From NCBI GenBank assembly GCA_045105475.1, contig JBGCDP010000035.1, positions 1-64,000 on the forward strand: a DNA stretch of 64,000 bases. The letters run 5' to 3'. Numbering within the stretch: the first letter of the stretch is position 1; every line of letters starts with the position of its first letter. The notes under the pieces were generated by a model. The model saw nothing but the letters and a program-made list of their open reading frames with translations. It had not been told where the DNA came from and did no database searches. The position numbers were made by a program, and so were the translations under genes. The stretch comes from WTJY01 sp045105475. GTDB taxonomy: Bacteria > Chloroflexota > Anaerolineae > Promineifilales > Promineifilaceae. Of the stretch, positions 35,147 through 45,200 are shown piece after piece.

Positions 35147-37498
35147 CTACTCTGAAATCGCTAGAGGGAGATAGAGCCTTGCTAATCCCCCTTTAAGTTC
35201 AATTGTGCGTTCATAGCCGATGTAACGCAGGAAGATGTCTGTTACGCCGTTTGTATCATCTGATACCAGATTGGTGGCACTTGATTGAAAGGTAACAAAT
35301 TCTCCATTTAGGCTGATATCTGGTGACGAAGATGAGTCATTGGCTGGGGTGCCATCGGCCGCAACCGATACTCGGATAATATTACGTGGCCCTGGTGTGC
35401 AAGAGTCTACATCTGAGTAAAATTGCCCATCTCCATCACTGTCTCGATCTACAACAAAGATGTCACTCACACCGTTAACGTCACTGTCGATTAGATTCGA
35501 GGCAGCTGATTGAAAGGCGATAAAACGGCCGTTGGCCGATATCGATGGCTGTTGTGATGTTTCGTTGCCCGCAAAGCCATCATTGTCAGTCGAAATTAGC
35601 GTGGTACAGCCAGCTTGACGGTCACGCACAAAAATTTGAAAAAAGGTGCCAACTGCGGCCGGATCAAAATTTGTAGCATTTGAGGTAAAGGCGATGTGGT
35701 TACCAAATTGTGAAACCGTTGCTTGAACCGACCCCCCACCAACCGCTTGTGCCTGATCTGAAGTGACTGAGATACGTGAAATGGCCCAGCCATTTCCGTT
35801 CCAACTGCCTGCATAAATATCGGTCTGGCCATTTGTGTCTAAGTCAATACCCAACACTGATTTAATCAAATCTGTTGCGCCTGTTTCAAAGACGATAACG
35901 TTGGCATCGGCCGAAATATCTGCTCGTGTACTCCTTCCATTTGGTGCATCAGTTGCCAACGGGGCGCCTGTCGCTTCAACTCCTGCTGACTCTTCTGACT
36001 CAGACTCAGAACGGGGCACTGCAAAAGGAGGTTGACTGGTTGGTACTGGAACAATTTGGAGGGGTTTAGCGGCACCTGCTACCCATTCGGTATAGCTGTC
36101 AGAAAATAGAAGTATGTCGTATGACCCATTTGTGTCGGTAAATTCAGGTGCATCGATTGGCTCAAGTGTTTGAAAAACAACATGTCGCCCAGATGAGTAA
36201 TTTGTCCCTGGCCTGATGGCACGTGTATCAGCCGTGGCGGGTAAAATCGATACAGAGTTTAACTGTTCACAATTAAAGTTATTGGTCGGATCGTTGAAGC
36301 GGAACATTGATGGCCGGTAAATTCCAGAGTTAATTGAGAAGAATATGTCTTGTACATTATTGGTATCATCAAGCGTAGAACCGAAACAATAGCTGGGAGC
36401 ATTATCAAGTAGATTGCTGGCTGTTGATGAAAAAGCTACGCCTGACCCATCTGGCGAGATGTCAGGCCAAGAGGCGATTTCGTCAGCAAAGGCATCTGAA
36501 AAACTGTATGAAACAGGGTTTGATTGATTAAATGGCAAATCAAACTTATAAACTTGAGCGACGTTGTTTGTGTTGATAAAGCCGCCTGCCCCATCTGATT
36601 TTGTATTGGTTGCAGTAGAGCTAAATGCGATATATCGGCCATCTGCACTGATGGTTGGACTGCTGGAGGCTGCATTCAGCTGCTCCCCTTCTGAATTAAG
36701 TGACACTCGTTTCGTACCGCTCACTTTTAGGGTGAAAGAGCTATCTTTGGCCGTGAAGCTGGTTGGCTCATAGTTTAAAACTGCTATGCCTGCACTTAGA
36801 TCGTCGAGAGTAAACTGAGTGTTGAGTGAAAGTGGAGAGCCATCATTTACGGCAAGCGTGCCGGACTCTGGAAGCTGGATCACTTCAAAAACGATTTTGT
36901 CAGTATCGAACCCTGTATAGTCGGCTGCAACGGCCGCCTGCGGAATAGTTTGAGCGGTATCGGCCGCATATTCAAAGAACTGGCAGTCTTCAACCAAGTG
37001 CTGATGGTTGCTGTTAAGCTCAAACAGGGCACCACTGTTGCCGACAGCGACAGTTTTTCCTGTAGTGGCTTTTTGGAAAAAAGGTATGACGATTGTTGTA
37101 TGGTAGTACTCATCATTCCCTTGATATTCGACCGGATCTACTTTTAGGTCAGCGGCAGTCACAGTTATCCTTTTGCTCGCACCAATTGGATTGAAATACT
37201 CTTTGGCCAGCGGTGGATCAGCTTCACCCGGCCGAAACGACCAAGCATCAGCGATATCACCATCGAACACGAGTGGAGGTAGGATACGGACCGTATTATC
37301 TTGATTAAGGTTGTTAATATCACCTCGCGTGACATTAACGATGGAAACCTGCACACCATCTTGGCAAACTTGGTCAATGCGGTAGGGTGCGTGGGTTGTG
37401 TTGGAGACCCAGCCACCGGTTGCGCTGGCTTGCCATTGGATCAGCAGGCTTAAACTGCAAAGGCTTATGAATACTGACCCTAAAAGATATTTTTTCAT
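35147..37498 (-). CDS. Secreted protein with CSPG/FREM-like and PD40 (TolB-type) repeats
   Basis: The 783-residue protein has a signal peptide (about 1-26). A cadherin/CSPG-like repeat follows at about 190-260 (DTDKIVFEVIQLPESGTL ... DSSFTLKVSGT). Several PD40-type beta-propeller strands come next, such as PTISADGRYIAFSSTATN, PSISANGRFIAFQSAASN and PDISLNGEFVTFQSSATN, each followed by a partner with D-x-N-G calcium-like loops. It ends in RLYLPLAISE, close to the LP-hydrophobic tails of two other secreted proteins in this window. Binding or scaffolding role is likely; no enzymatic motif was seen. Confidence 0.75.
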   Translation of the reverse strand: MKKYLLGSVFISLCSLSLLIQWQASATGGWVSNTTHAPYRIDQVCQDGVQVSIVNVTRGDINNLNQDNTVRILPPLVFDGDIADAWSFRPGEADPPLAKEYFNPIGASKRITVTAADLKVDPVEYQGNDEYYHTTIVIPFFQKATTGKTVAVGNSGALFELNSNHQHLVEDCQFFEYAADTAQTIPQAAVAADYTGFDTDKIVFEVIQLPESGTLAVNDGSPLSLNTQFTLDDLSAGIAVLNYEPTSFTAKDSSFTLKVSGTKRVSLNSEGEQLNAASSSPTISADGRYIAFSSTATNTKSDGAGGFINTNNVAQVYKFDLPFNQSNPVSYSFSDAFADEIASWPDISPDGSGVAFSSTASNLLDNAPSYCFGSTLDDTNNVQDIFFSINSGIYRPSMFRFNDPTNNFNCEQLNSVSILPATADTRAIRPGTNYSSGRHVVFQTLEPIDAPEFTDTNGSYDILLFSDSYTEWVAGAAKPLQIVPVPTSQPPFAVPRSESESEESAGVEATGAPLATDAPNGRSTRADISADANVIVFETGATDLIKSVLGIDLDTNGQTDIYAGSWNGNGWAISRISVTSDQAQAVGGGSVQATVSQFGNHIAFTSNATNFDPAAVGTFFQIFVRDRQAGCTTLISTDNDGFAGNETSQQPSISANGRFIAFQSAASNLIDSDVNGVSDIFVVDRDSDGDGQFYSDVDSCTPGPRNIIRVSVAADGTPANDSSSSPDISLNGEFVTFQSSATNLVSDDTNGVTDIFLRYIGYERTIELKGGLARLYLPLAISE

Positions 37499-37588
37499 TT
37501 AGTCTCCTATAAATGGTTTGTCAAACAGTCTACGAATAATAGATCGGCAGCAATCAGAGAATTCTGATATTCGATAAGTGTTTTAACT

Positions 37589-40393
37589 TTACCAATCTCT
37601 TTGTAGAACCGATTCAGCTTGTAAGACTTTAAAGTTGGCTCCAATCCTTTTGAAGACAATAGCTGCTTCTTCAATTAGGTGTGTGCCAGACTTGAACTGC
37701 CTTTGCTCTAGCTCAATTTGGCCTTTAAGCAGTTTGGCTAAGGCTTCTTGATAAATGTCTACACCATTTAGCTTACTTAAACTTTCGTCAAGTAGATTAA
37801 TTGCTTTTTGCTGCTGCTGATCATGCCAACTAATTTCTGCATTTACTTTTAAAGCAATGCCTAATCCGTGTGAGTCACCCAATTGTTGGAAAGATTTAAT
37901 TGCGGCCGCTATTTTTGAATAGGCTTGTTTGAAATTTCCTAATCCTAGCCAAGCTTCAGCTTGATGCATCATTGCGGTTGCTATATGAACTTGATCATTT
38001 TTAGACTTCGCATCTCCTTCGGCCGTTAATAAGATTTCTACAGCTGGTTCAAATTCATTCTGGCTGATGAGCAAGCGACCGATGTTAATTTTTGCAATCA
38101 TGGCCTGATGCGCTTTGGCAGGTTCTCCAATTTCTAAAGCATGATTTAAATGTTGCCATGCAAGATGGTGATTGCCTAAATCTGAATAGACACGCCCTAA
38201 ATTGACGCTTAAGGTCAAAATGTCATTGTGACTGCCTAATCTTCTTGATATCAGGAGCGCTTCTTCCAACGCTGACACCGCTTGATTCCAGTTGCCCATG
38301 AGGAAATGAACGTAGGCTACATTCGAATAAATGCGAGATGTATCTAAATGATTCCTTTGATGGCGGCTTAGCTCTAAAGCCTGATTTGCATAATTAAGTG
38401 CCTTTGGGAATTGGCTCAGATGCATATGGACAGAAATCAAGTTTATCCAGCGCTCTAGTTGTAGCTGCTTCGCTTGACCCAACATATCGTCAGTCACTGT
38501 CTCAAATGTTTCCAATGCTCCGCCCAAATTCCCCATGTGCATCATCATTGTGCCGGAGCGAATATTGAGCGCGGCCGTCAATTCCGCCTGTTCACCGCTT
38601 CCTTTTTGAGAGATAACTTCTAACCCGCGCTGTGCCCACGTTAACGCATCAGATGGGGATTGCCGTTCAAGCAATTCTGCCATGTGCAGGCAAACACGGG
38701 CTTTGAGCACATCGGTTTCGGCCGTTACCGGCAGCGCCTGCAGCTTATCGGCCGCTTTTTGGAGCACCTCTTGCGCGTTATCAACATCGCCTAAAAGCGT
38801 GTCCAACTGAGCCTGCGCTAGCCATAGCTCAAACAGATCATTTTGTGCCAGATTTCCCTCTTGAATCCCGTCAAGAATATCTGCTAAGGGCTTAGCCATT
38901 CCCTGATTAACAATTTCCCATAGGTGGGTTGAGGCCAGCCTTGTGGCCCGTTCGCTATGATCCCCTTTAGCATAGTGCAGGGTTGCTTTAAAGCGATCAA
39001 CCTCTTCCAGATCATAAAATTCGGCCGCCCTTAAATGGAGCTCGCGACGCACTCGCTGGCGAGGCTGCTCATAATAAAACGACTGAATAATCGCATGTTG
39101 GCTGTATTCCCGGCCGAACTCGCCGTCTGCAACTAACAGCAGGAACTGACCGCTTAATTCTTGCAACGTGCGACGTACGTCTCGCTGATTTAGAATTTCT
39201 TCGAGCGCATCACGACTGCCGGGATAGCCGCCTAGGATCGCAACCCCTTCCATTACCCGCTGCTGGTTTGCTGAGAGCCGATCATTCACTTCTTCCATCA
39301 AAAACCGTTCGATGTTGTCTATCGTTGCGAGTTTGGCGATAAGATCGGCCGGGTTCGTGGCGTGGCGCAACATGACGGCCGCCAATGTCAGGAATGCTCC
39401 GTTTCCGGCCGTGTGTGCATGTAAATCCGCAATCAACCCATCTGACAATTCAACTTGGCGAGCGGCTAGCAGTGCGCCGGTGTCGGCCGCAGATAAACCG
39501 TCTAGCTCTTGAAGTTGGCTGCTGACAAACGCAGGAAAACGGCGGGCCGTAATGATAAGCTGAATCCCACAGTTTTGTACCCGAGACATAAACTCAGCAA
39601 ACTGTGGGTCATCATCAACATATTGGAGGTCGTCTAAACAGAGTGTCACGTCTAACCCATCGAGCTGGGCCACAAGGGTATCGAGGCTTGTTTCGATAGT
39701 CGGAGGTTTTATTCCGGCCATGCGAGCAGCTTCGATCATCTCCCAAAGATCGGTCCGGTCGTGATTGGCTAGGAACCCGGCTAGCCTACGCATAAATGGA
39801 TTGAGATTGCCATCATGAAACGGATGCCAGAAAACTTTTTCCTGGTTTGGGATGAGACTGGCAAGCCGATTGGCCAGCGTCGTTTTTCCCATGCCCGCCA
39901 TCCCGCAAATCAGTGCTGTGTCGGTTTCATTTAACTCTTTTTGGAAACGGATGAGCTCTGCCTCACGGCCGACAAAGCTTTCAAGATGTGGTGGTGCATA
40001 GGCGGCTAAAGGAGGTGGTGGATAGCTGGCAAACGGTGCGGCTTTATTTTCTTCTGATTCGATGGGTTGGGATGCGGGGTCTGCTGCTTCGGCCGGAAAA
40101 AGTCGTTGGCATACGACCTCTGGAAACGGATGTCCACCACTTTCTAGAAACGCCTGGAGCCAAGCTTCATCGTGAGTCGAGCTGCCATATTCGATGATGG
40201 CTTTTGCCAGCTGTTCAAGGTCGGGCAGGGCTGATGGGGGTTTGCGATAGCGCCAGCTTTCGATAGTGACCCCGGTTAAAGGTGGCTCAAACGTATACCC
40301 GATTTCATCTTGAATAATGCCGATTTTTTTTCGGGTATGCAGCTTCACCTCGTGTAAGGCATTAGATAGCAAGTCGCCGAAAGTTAATCCCAT
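37589..40393 (-). CDS. STAND-type ATPase with TPR repeats
   Basis: The 934-residue protein has an N-terminal domain of about 120 residues of unknown type (LLSNALHEVKLHTRKKIGIIQ). A STAND/AAA NTPase follows, with Walker A GMAGMGKTTLA near 165, Walker B VTLCLDDLQYVD near 250 and a sensor region QLIITARR. From about 500 to the end there are helical TPR-like repeats (SRIYSNVAYVHFLMGNWNQAVSALEEAL and similar). STAND proteins act as switches: a ligand on the repeats releases ATP-driven assembly and the N-terminal effector acts. Effector and signal are unknown. A divergent zinc-ribbon membrane protein lies upstream. Confidence 0.85.
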   Translation of the reverse strand: MGLTFGDLLSNALHEVKLHTRKKIGIIQDEIGYTFEPPLTGVTIESWRYRKPPSALPDLEQLAKAIIEYGSSTHDEAWLQAFLESGGHPFPEVVCQRLFPAEAADPASQPIESEENKAAPFASYPPPPLAAYAPPHLESFVGREAELIRFQKELNETDTALICGMAGMGKTTLANRLASLIPNQEKVFWHPFHDGNLNPFMRRLAGFLANHDRTDLWEMIEAARMAGIKPPTIETSLDTLVAQLDGLDVTLCLDDLQYVDDDPQFAEFMSRVQNCGIQLIITARRFPAFVSSQLQELDGLSAADTGALLAARQVELSDGLIADLHAHTAGNGAFLTLAAVMLRHATNPADLIAKLATIDNIERFLMEEVNDRLSANQQRVMEGVAILGGYPGSRDALEEILNQRDVRRTLQELSGQFLLLVADGEFGREYSQHAIIQSFYYEQPRQRVRRELHLRAAEFYDLEEVDRFKATLHYAKGDHSERATRLASTHLWEIVNQGMAKPLADILDGIQEGNLAQNDLFELWLAQAQLDTLLGDVDNAQEVLQKAADKLQALPVTAETDVLKARVCLHMAELLERQSPSDALTWAQRGLEVISQKGSGEQAELTAALNIRSGTMMMHMGNLGGALETFETVTDDMLGQAKQLQLERWINLISVHMHLSQFPKALNYANQALELSRHQRNHLDTSRIYSNVAYVHFLMGNWNQAVSALEEALLISRRLGSHNDILTLSVNLGRVYSDLGNHHLAWQHLNHALEIGEPAKAHQAMIAKINIGRLLISQNEFEPAVEILLTAEGDAKSKNDQVHIATAMMHQAEAWLGLGNFKQAYSKIAAAIKSFQQLGDSHGLGIALKVNAEISWHDQQQQKAINLLDESLSKLNGVDIYQEALAKLLKGQIELEQRQFKSGTHLIEEAAIVFKRIGANFKVLQAESVLQRDW

Positions 40394-40591
40394 TGTTTCC
40401 TCTTTTCATTCGAAAAGCAGTTTTCTGACCGCTGTTCAGATTTTCCTAATATGGCTCAAGGTATCTTTTTGCATGTTAATCTTAAGCATTAGGCAATCTT
40501 ATTTAAGCATAGAAGCGGTTTGAAAACCATTCTTTAATTAATTGATTTTTATCTAGAAATTTGGTGGGTTCTGTTCATTTAGTAAGGAATA

Positions 40592-41206
40592 ATGGCCCAT
40601 TGTGTACTGGGTGGCTGTTTGATTAAGATCAACACATTTATAAAATCTAATTGGCTTAATCCTATGCTTGTTTTAACTGAAGTTTCTTGCCCCAATTGTC
40701 TTGCACCTATTGATTTACACGACCAAATTGGTAACACGCTGAGTTGCGGTGCTTGCCGTACTAGCTTTGTTCTTGAAGGACACCTGTGCCCTAGATGCAA
40801 CTCATATCACAAAGAGGAAATTGACAATTGCGGCCGATGTGGAACCTCGCTAAAGCGGATTTGTGGCAAATGTCATACATCAAACTGGGCTGGAGACGAG
40901 TACTGCAAATCTTGTAAAGTCGCAATGGACCTAATCGATCTGACAGTCGTGAACTTTCATAAGGAAAGTGCTCAACATCGCGAGGTACGCTTGGAACAAG
41001 TGCGCGATATGCGCCTCCGAGAAGAAGCGCGTTCAAAAGAGCGGCGGATTGAGATGGAGAAAATTGAACAGCAGAGGCAGATTGAGGCTCGGGAGCGTTT
41101 AGAAACACAAAAAAAACAGGATATTAAAATATGGATTTTTGTGATTATAATCGGATTCTGCGGGCTGGGTGTAGGGCTTTCAATTATTTTGGCACTTTCT
41201 ATTTAA
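40592..41206 (+). CDS. Zinc-ribbon, coiled-coil, tail-anchored membrane protein
   Basis: The 204-residue protein (start ATG 40592 behind AAGG) contains at least five Cys pairs in its first 110 residues: CPNC, CGAC, CPRC, CGRC, CGKC and CKSC. This matches double zinc-ribbon modules. A highly charged Arg/Glu coiled coil follows (about 120-175) and one C-terminal membrane segment (IWIFVIIIGFCGLGVGLSIIL). The ribbons would be cytoplasmic. It is divergent from the STAND ATPase gene, with 198 bases for both promoters. No enzyme domain; a scaffold or sensor role is inferred. Confidence 0.72.
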   Translation: MAHCVLGGCLIKINTFIKSNWLNPMLVLTEVSCPNCLAPIDLHDQIGNTLSCGACRTSFVLEGHLCPRCNSYHKEEIDNCGRCGTSLKRICGKCHTSNWAGDEYCKSCKVAMDLIDLTVVNFHKESAQHREVRLEQVRDMRLREEARSKERRIEMEKIEQQRQIEARERLETQKKQDIKIWIFVIIIGFCGLGVGLSIILALSI

Positions 41207-41530
41207 TTAAGTTAAAGATAGGCCTACTGTTTAATTAGTACGGTTCTGCATGCTTCACTCCTGCCTACTGACCTACGTTTTGTTTTATTCTTCGGCAACC
41301 TCTTCTCTTGCATACCTACAATCTCTTTGTCTGAACATGCTCATGCTCGCTTCTAGTATAGGCGCGGGGTTGAGCTATAAAGCTTCGCCTTTCTAAAGCT
41401 GACATACTGGAGCCATTCTCCCCTGAAAATTATTTTCCCTACAAATCATCAGATTCTTCTGACGGAGCTTTTAGTAAGTTATTCCTGATAGTCAAAGAAA
41501 TCAGAATTAATTATTAAAGGAATCAATTTG
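41207..41530. other. Intergenic region, 324 bases
   Basis: This is the AT-rich stretch before the lipoprotein gene at 41531. I see only minor inverted repeats (TCAGA/TCTGA near 41450 and CTGAT/ATCAG near 41490) that might be operator half-sites, and an AAAGG ribosome site at the end. No RNA gene or open frame is supported. Confidence 0.45.
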
Positions 41531-42115
41531 ATGAAGACGAAACCAATTATTTGTTTTTTATTTTTAAGCCTAATATTTTCAGCCTGTAGTTTAAACCCTG
41601 TGCAAAATCTAAAGGAAGCTGCGGCCGAAAAAGTAGTTGAAAAAGCGGCCGAGACCATTATCGAACAAACGGCCGGTATCGAAGATCTTGACATCGACTT
41701 CGATGAGGATTCTGCATCATTTAGCATGACTGATGAAGAGGGGAACGAGGTCAGCGTTTCAAGCGAAGTCGATACTGAGATACAAGCGATTGAAGGGATG
41801 GGATTTGTGATTGCGGTGCCTACCGGACTTACCAAAGGCTACATTCAACGCATCGGAGAAAACGGAGAAGATAGCATGGTGACGGCTACCTTTGAAGTGA
41901 CTGAAACAACGGCCGATCAATTTTTTGATCAACTACATCAAGAGTTAAATTCGGCCGGATTTGTCTACCTGGATGCCTTTGAAAGCGGCCTTGATCATCC
42001 TGACCCATCGGCCGAAAGTTTCCTACCATTTGTTACCTACGAACACCCTGATGGATACAACTTCACCGTTATTTGGGGAGAGGAGTCAGCGATTTTAGGG
42101 CTTTCTAAAGTGTAA
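41531..42115 (+). CDS. Small acidic lipoprotein
   Basis: The 194-residue product starts at the ATG at 41531 (AAAGGA upstream). It has a lipobox FSAC at about residue 19, a helical Ala/Glu/Lys segment, an Asp/Glu-rich stretch, and a C-terminal alpha/beta part (VTATFEVTETTADQFFDQLHQELNSAGF). The C-terminal part looks like a small sensor-type domain, not identified. It carries six CGGCCG palindromes in under 600 bases. It may be co-expressed with the metalloprotease 95 bases downstream. Function unknown. Confidence 0.72.
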   Translation: MKTKPIICFLFLSLIFSACSLNPVQNLKEAAAEKVVEKAAETIIEQTAGIEDLDIDFDEDSASFSMTDEEGNEVSVSSEVDTEIQAIEGMGFVIAVPTGLTKGYIQRIGENGEDSMVTATFEVTETTADQFFDQLHQELNSAGFVYLDAFESGLDHPDPSAESFLPFVTYEHPDGYNFTVIWGEESAILGLSKV

Positions 42116-42210
42116 ACTGGTGATTAGTAAGAAGTAAGGGATTAACCCCTGCGGTGAGCTAATTCGCTGTCCTGGGGAGGGCCATTATTGATAACCTGGA
42201 GGTTTTAATT

Positions 42211-45200
42211 ATGCGACTTATCGATTTGTTTTCTGGAAAGAATTTAGTCCGAATAGCAGCATGTGTCGGACTGTTCGCTGTGGTTCAGGCTGCATTGGCG
42301 GCCGAACCTGCATCGATTGTGAATGAGGAAGCGGTTTATCAAGAAGTGATGAGCGAGGCGCAACGTGCCCCACTGGCCTGCCCTGCCAACCCGGCTGGAT
42401 TGCCTGACACCATCGAACGGCCGAATTTTTGCGTCTTTTATGACGATGGTGACACAACCGATGTTCAGGCAACCTTCGTTGCGGACCAAACCCAAATTTA
42501 TTGGGACCGATATGTGGCCCTTGGCTTTCAAGCACCGTTCGTAGCCGGATCAAAATTAGAAGTGCACATCAATGATGCTGCCTGTAACGGCTCAGCTTGG
42601 GATGACAATATCAAGGTGAATAACGGCTGTTTTAGCGTCAACTTGTCAATGAATAATGTAGTTGGCCATGAAGTATTCCATCGAGTGCAGATGGCATATG
42701 ACACCGATTGGCAAACCAACGCTACCGATCACTTATGGTTCTTTGAGGGGACCGCCCGTGCGATGGAAGACAAAACATTCGCTAACATCGATAATTGGGC
42801 AGAGTCTATGGCGGCCGCATTTTCATTTAACCAAGAGCTAAATGACTACTTGGCAAATACCAATACTGACATTACAAGCGACCCAATGCGATATGAAAGT
42901 GCCATGTTTTGGACCTATTTCATGGAGCAATATGGGACAGATCCTGATCAGCCAGAATTGGGCGTGGACGCTGTTGAAACACTGTGGGATCAAACTGCTA
43001 CGAAAAGCGACCTCGCCGCGGTGAATGCCGCTTTGAGCAGCTTAGGCACTGGCGAAACATTTGACTCATCGTTCCGCAAATTTACGGCCGCTAATTGGTT
43101 GAAAGACTTGAATGGTGCTTCGGCCGAATACAACTATATCGATGAAGATGAAGCTGGGAACCCAGCCCCTTACGGCCCGATTGTGCCAACGACTGGTGGA
43201 ACTATTTCCGATGCCCTATCGGCCAATTGGAACAACCAAGCCATTAGCCGGTACGGCGCCCAGTATTATCGTGCGGCTGTTGATAACGATTGTAAATTGA
43301 TTAGTGCTAGCCTCAATACTGACAGTGGCCCTGCTTTTTATCATGTCATTTCTGAGAAAAATGGCACCCTCGGCTTTTTTGATACGAGTACCGCCACGAG
43401 CTGGAACCGCAGCTTTTTCAACGATGGCATTAGCCACATTACGGTCGTTGCGGGAAGCACGGGTAATTCTTCAGTGGTTGATGTGAGTCTGACCTGCTTA
43501 GATCCGGTAATTGAGGTGAAGTTGCCTAACACAGGAGCAGTTGCTTCAGTTGGCCCTGCTGCCGGGCCTGGTAAATTTATCGCCCAAGTGCTTGTGACCA
43601 ATGGGACCTCAAACGGACCGGTCATTGATGGGCTAACGGTTAGCGACTTTAAAGCAGCTGTGGGTGGCCAAGAATCTTTTGTTACGGCTGGTGGTTTCAT
43701 CCAAGAGCAATATTGGCTCGTGGTACAAGCACCGGTTCAGGCGGCTGACGGTCTGTATGACCTCGAAATCCGCCTAGAAGAGTCTGGCACCGCCACGACG
43801 ATTGCGACTGATAATAATGCTAACAGCATTTCATACACGCCTGACAATGTAGACCATTTGCTGGTAATCGACCGTTCTGGCTCGATGAACAGTGATGGTA
43901 AGTTTATTGCTGCACAGAATGCAGCCAACTTCTACATCGATATTACCCGTAATAATGATGGATTGGCAGTGGTGCCATACCATACCGATGTTGACCCCGC
44001 TCCATTTGCCTTGCAGGCGGTAACGACGGTGCCTAATGTCCGTGCTAATGCGGAAAATTACGTGGACGCTCTGTTCACTGGAAATCTCACCAGTATTGGT
44101 GATGGGTTGGCTGAAGCGGTTAACCAACGGAATGGTAACCCAACAGGTAACCCGCTTTGTTCCTTTGTGTTGCTAACAGATGGGATCGAAACGGCCGACA
44201 CGCGCTGGGCTGATGTCAGCGCAGATGTAATCGCTACCGGGTGTCCGGTGACAACGATTGCGTTTGGCCAATCATCGGCCGAACTGTTGTTACAAGACAT
44301 CGCTACCCAAACTGGTGGCTTGTTCTTTTACAACGATGTATTTGTGAGTGCGAGAGCACCTGGTGCAACCACCTTGGCTGACATGAATTTAGAGTTGGGG
44401 AACTCCTACGAATATGCCCAAGCTGAAAGTGAAGGTCGGGTGCGCTTGCTGCAAGAAAGAGGCGTCGTTCCTATTTTGACCAGTGAATTCCAGCTCCCTC
44501 CTGATCAAATCCACAAAGTTTATATCGATGAAACGGTCAGCGAAGCGGTGTTCTCTCTCGATTGGCATTCGATTAACGAGCCAGATTGTGATAATACGGC
44601 AGTTTCAAACGGCTGTTTTGGTAAAGACCTTGCCTTTACGCTTATTAAGCCAGATGGAAAAGCGATAGATCCGGCCCAACTCGACTATAGTTTTGAAGAT
44701 ATTGTCAGCGGCCATGTCGGCTGGCGCGTGACGAACCCGATGGTGGGTGAATGGACCATGGTTGTGAATGCGGACAGCTTCTATGTTTGGTATGACATTC
44801 CGTATCAGGTCATTGTCAGCGGTCCGTCATCACTAACGGCCGAGCTGCTGTTGGCCGATCGTACCGGTGCAGCGTTTATGACCGGCAACAAAGTTCCTAT
44901 CCACGCATTTGTCTCATCAGACAAACCGGTAGGCGGTGCAGGTGTGATGGCTGAAGTGACTGCGCCACATGGCATAAAAACGTTAGTGCCACTTTATGAC
45001 GATGGACAACATGGTGATGGACAACCAAATGATGGTTTTTACAGCGGTGAATACACCCATGTGAACCAGGCAACCCGGGAATTCCCAAATGGGGAAGACG
45101 GTGCCAGCAAAGCGGACACACCTGTTGATGAAGGTTCTTACCGGGTCCGATTGTTGGTCGAGCTTGGTGACATTCAACGTGAAGCATTAGGATCATTCTC

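Noticed and set aside
43528..43542. LPNTG in the metalloprotease, as a sortase signal
   Set aside because: It lies in the middle of the protein, with no following membrane segment or basic tail, so it is not a C-terminal sorting signal.
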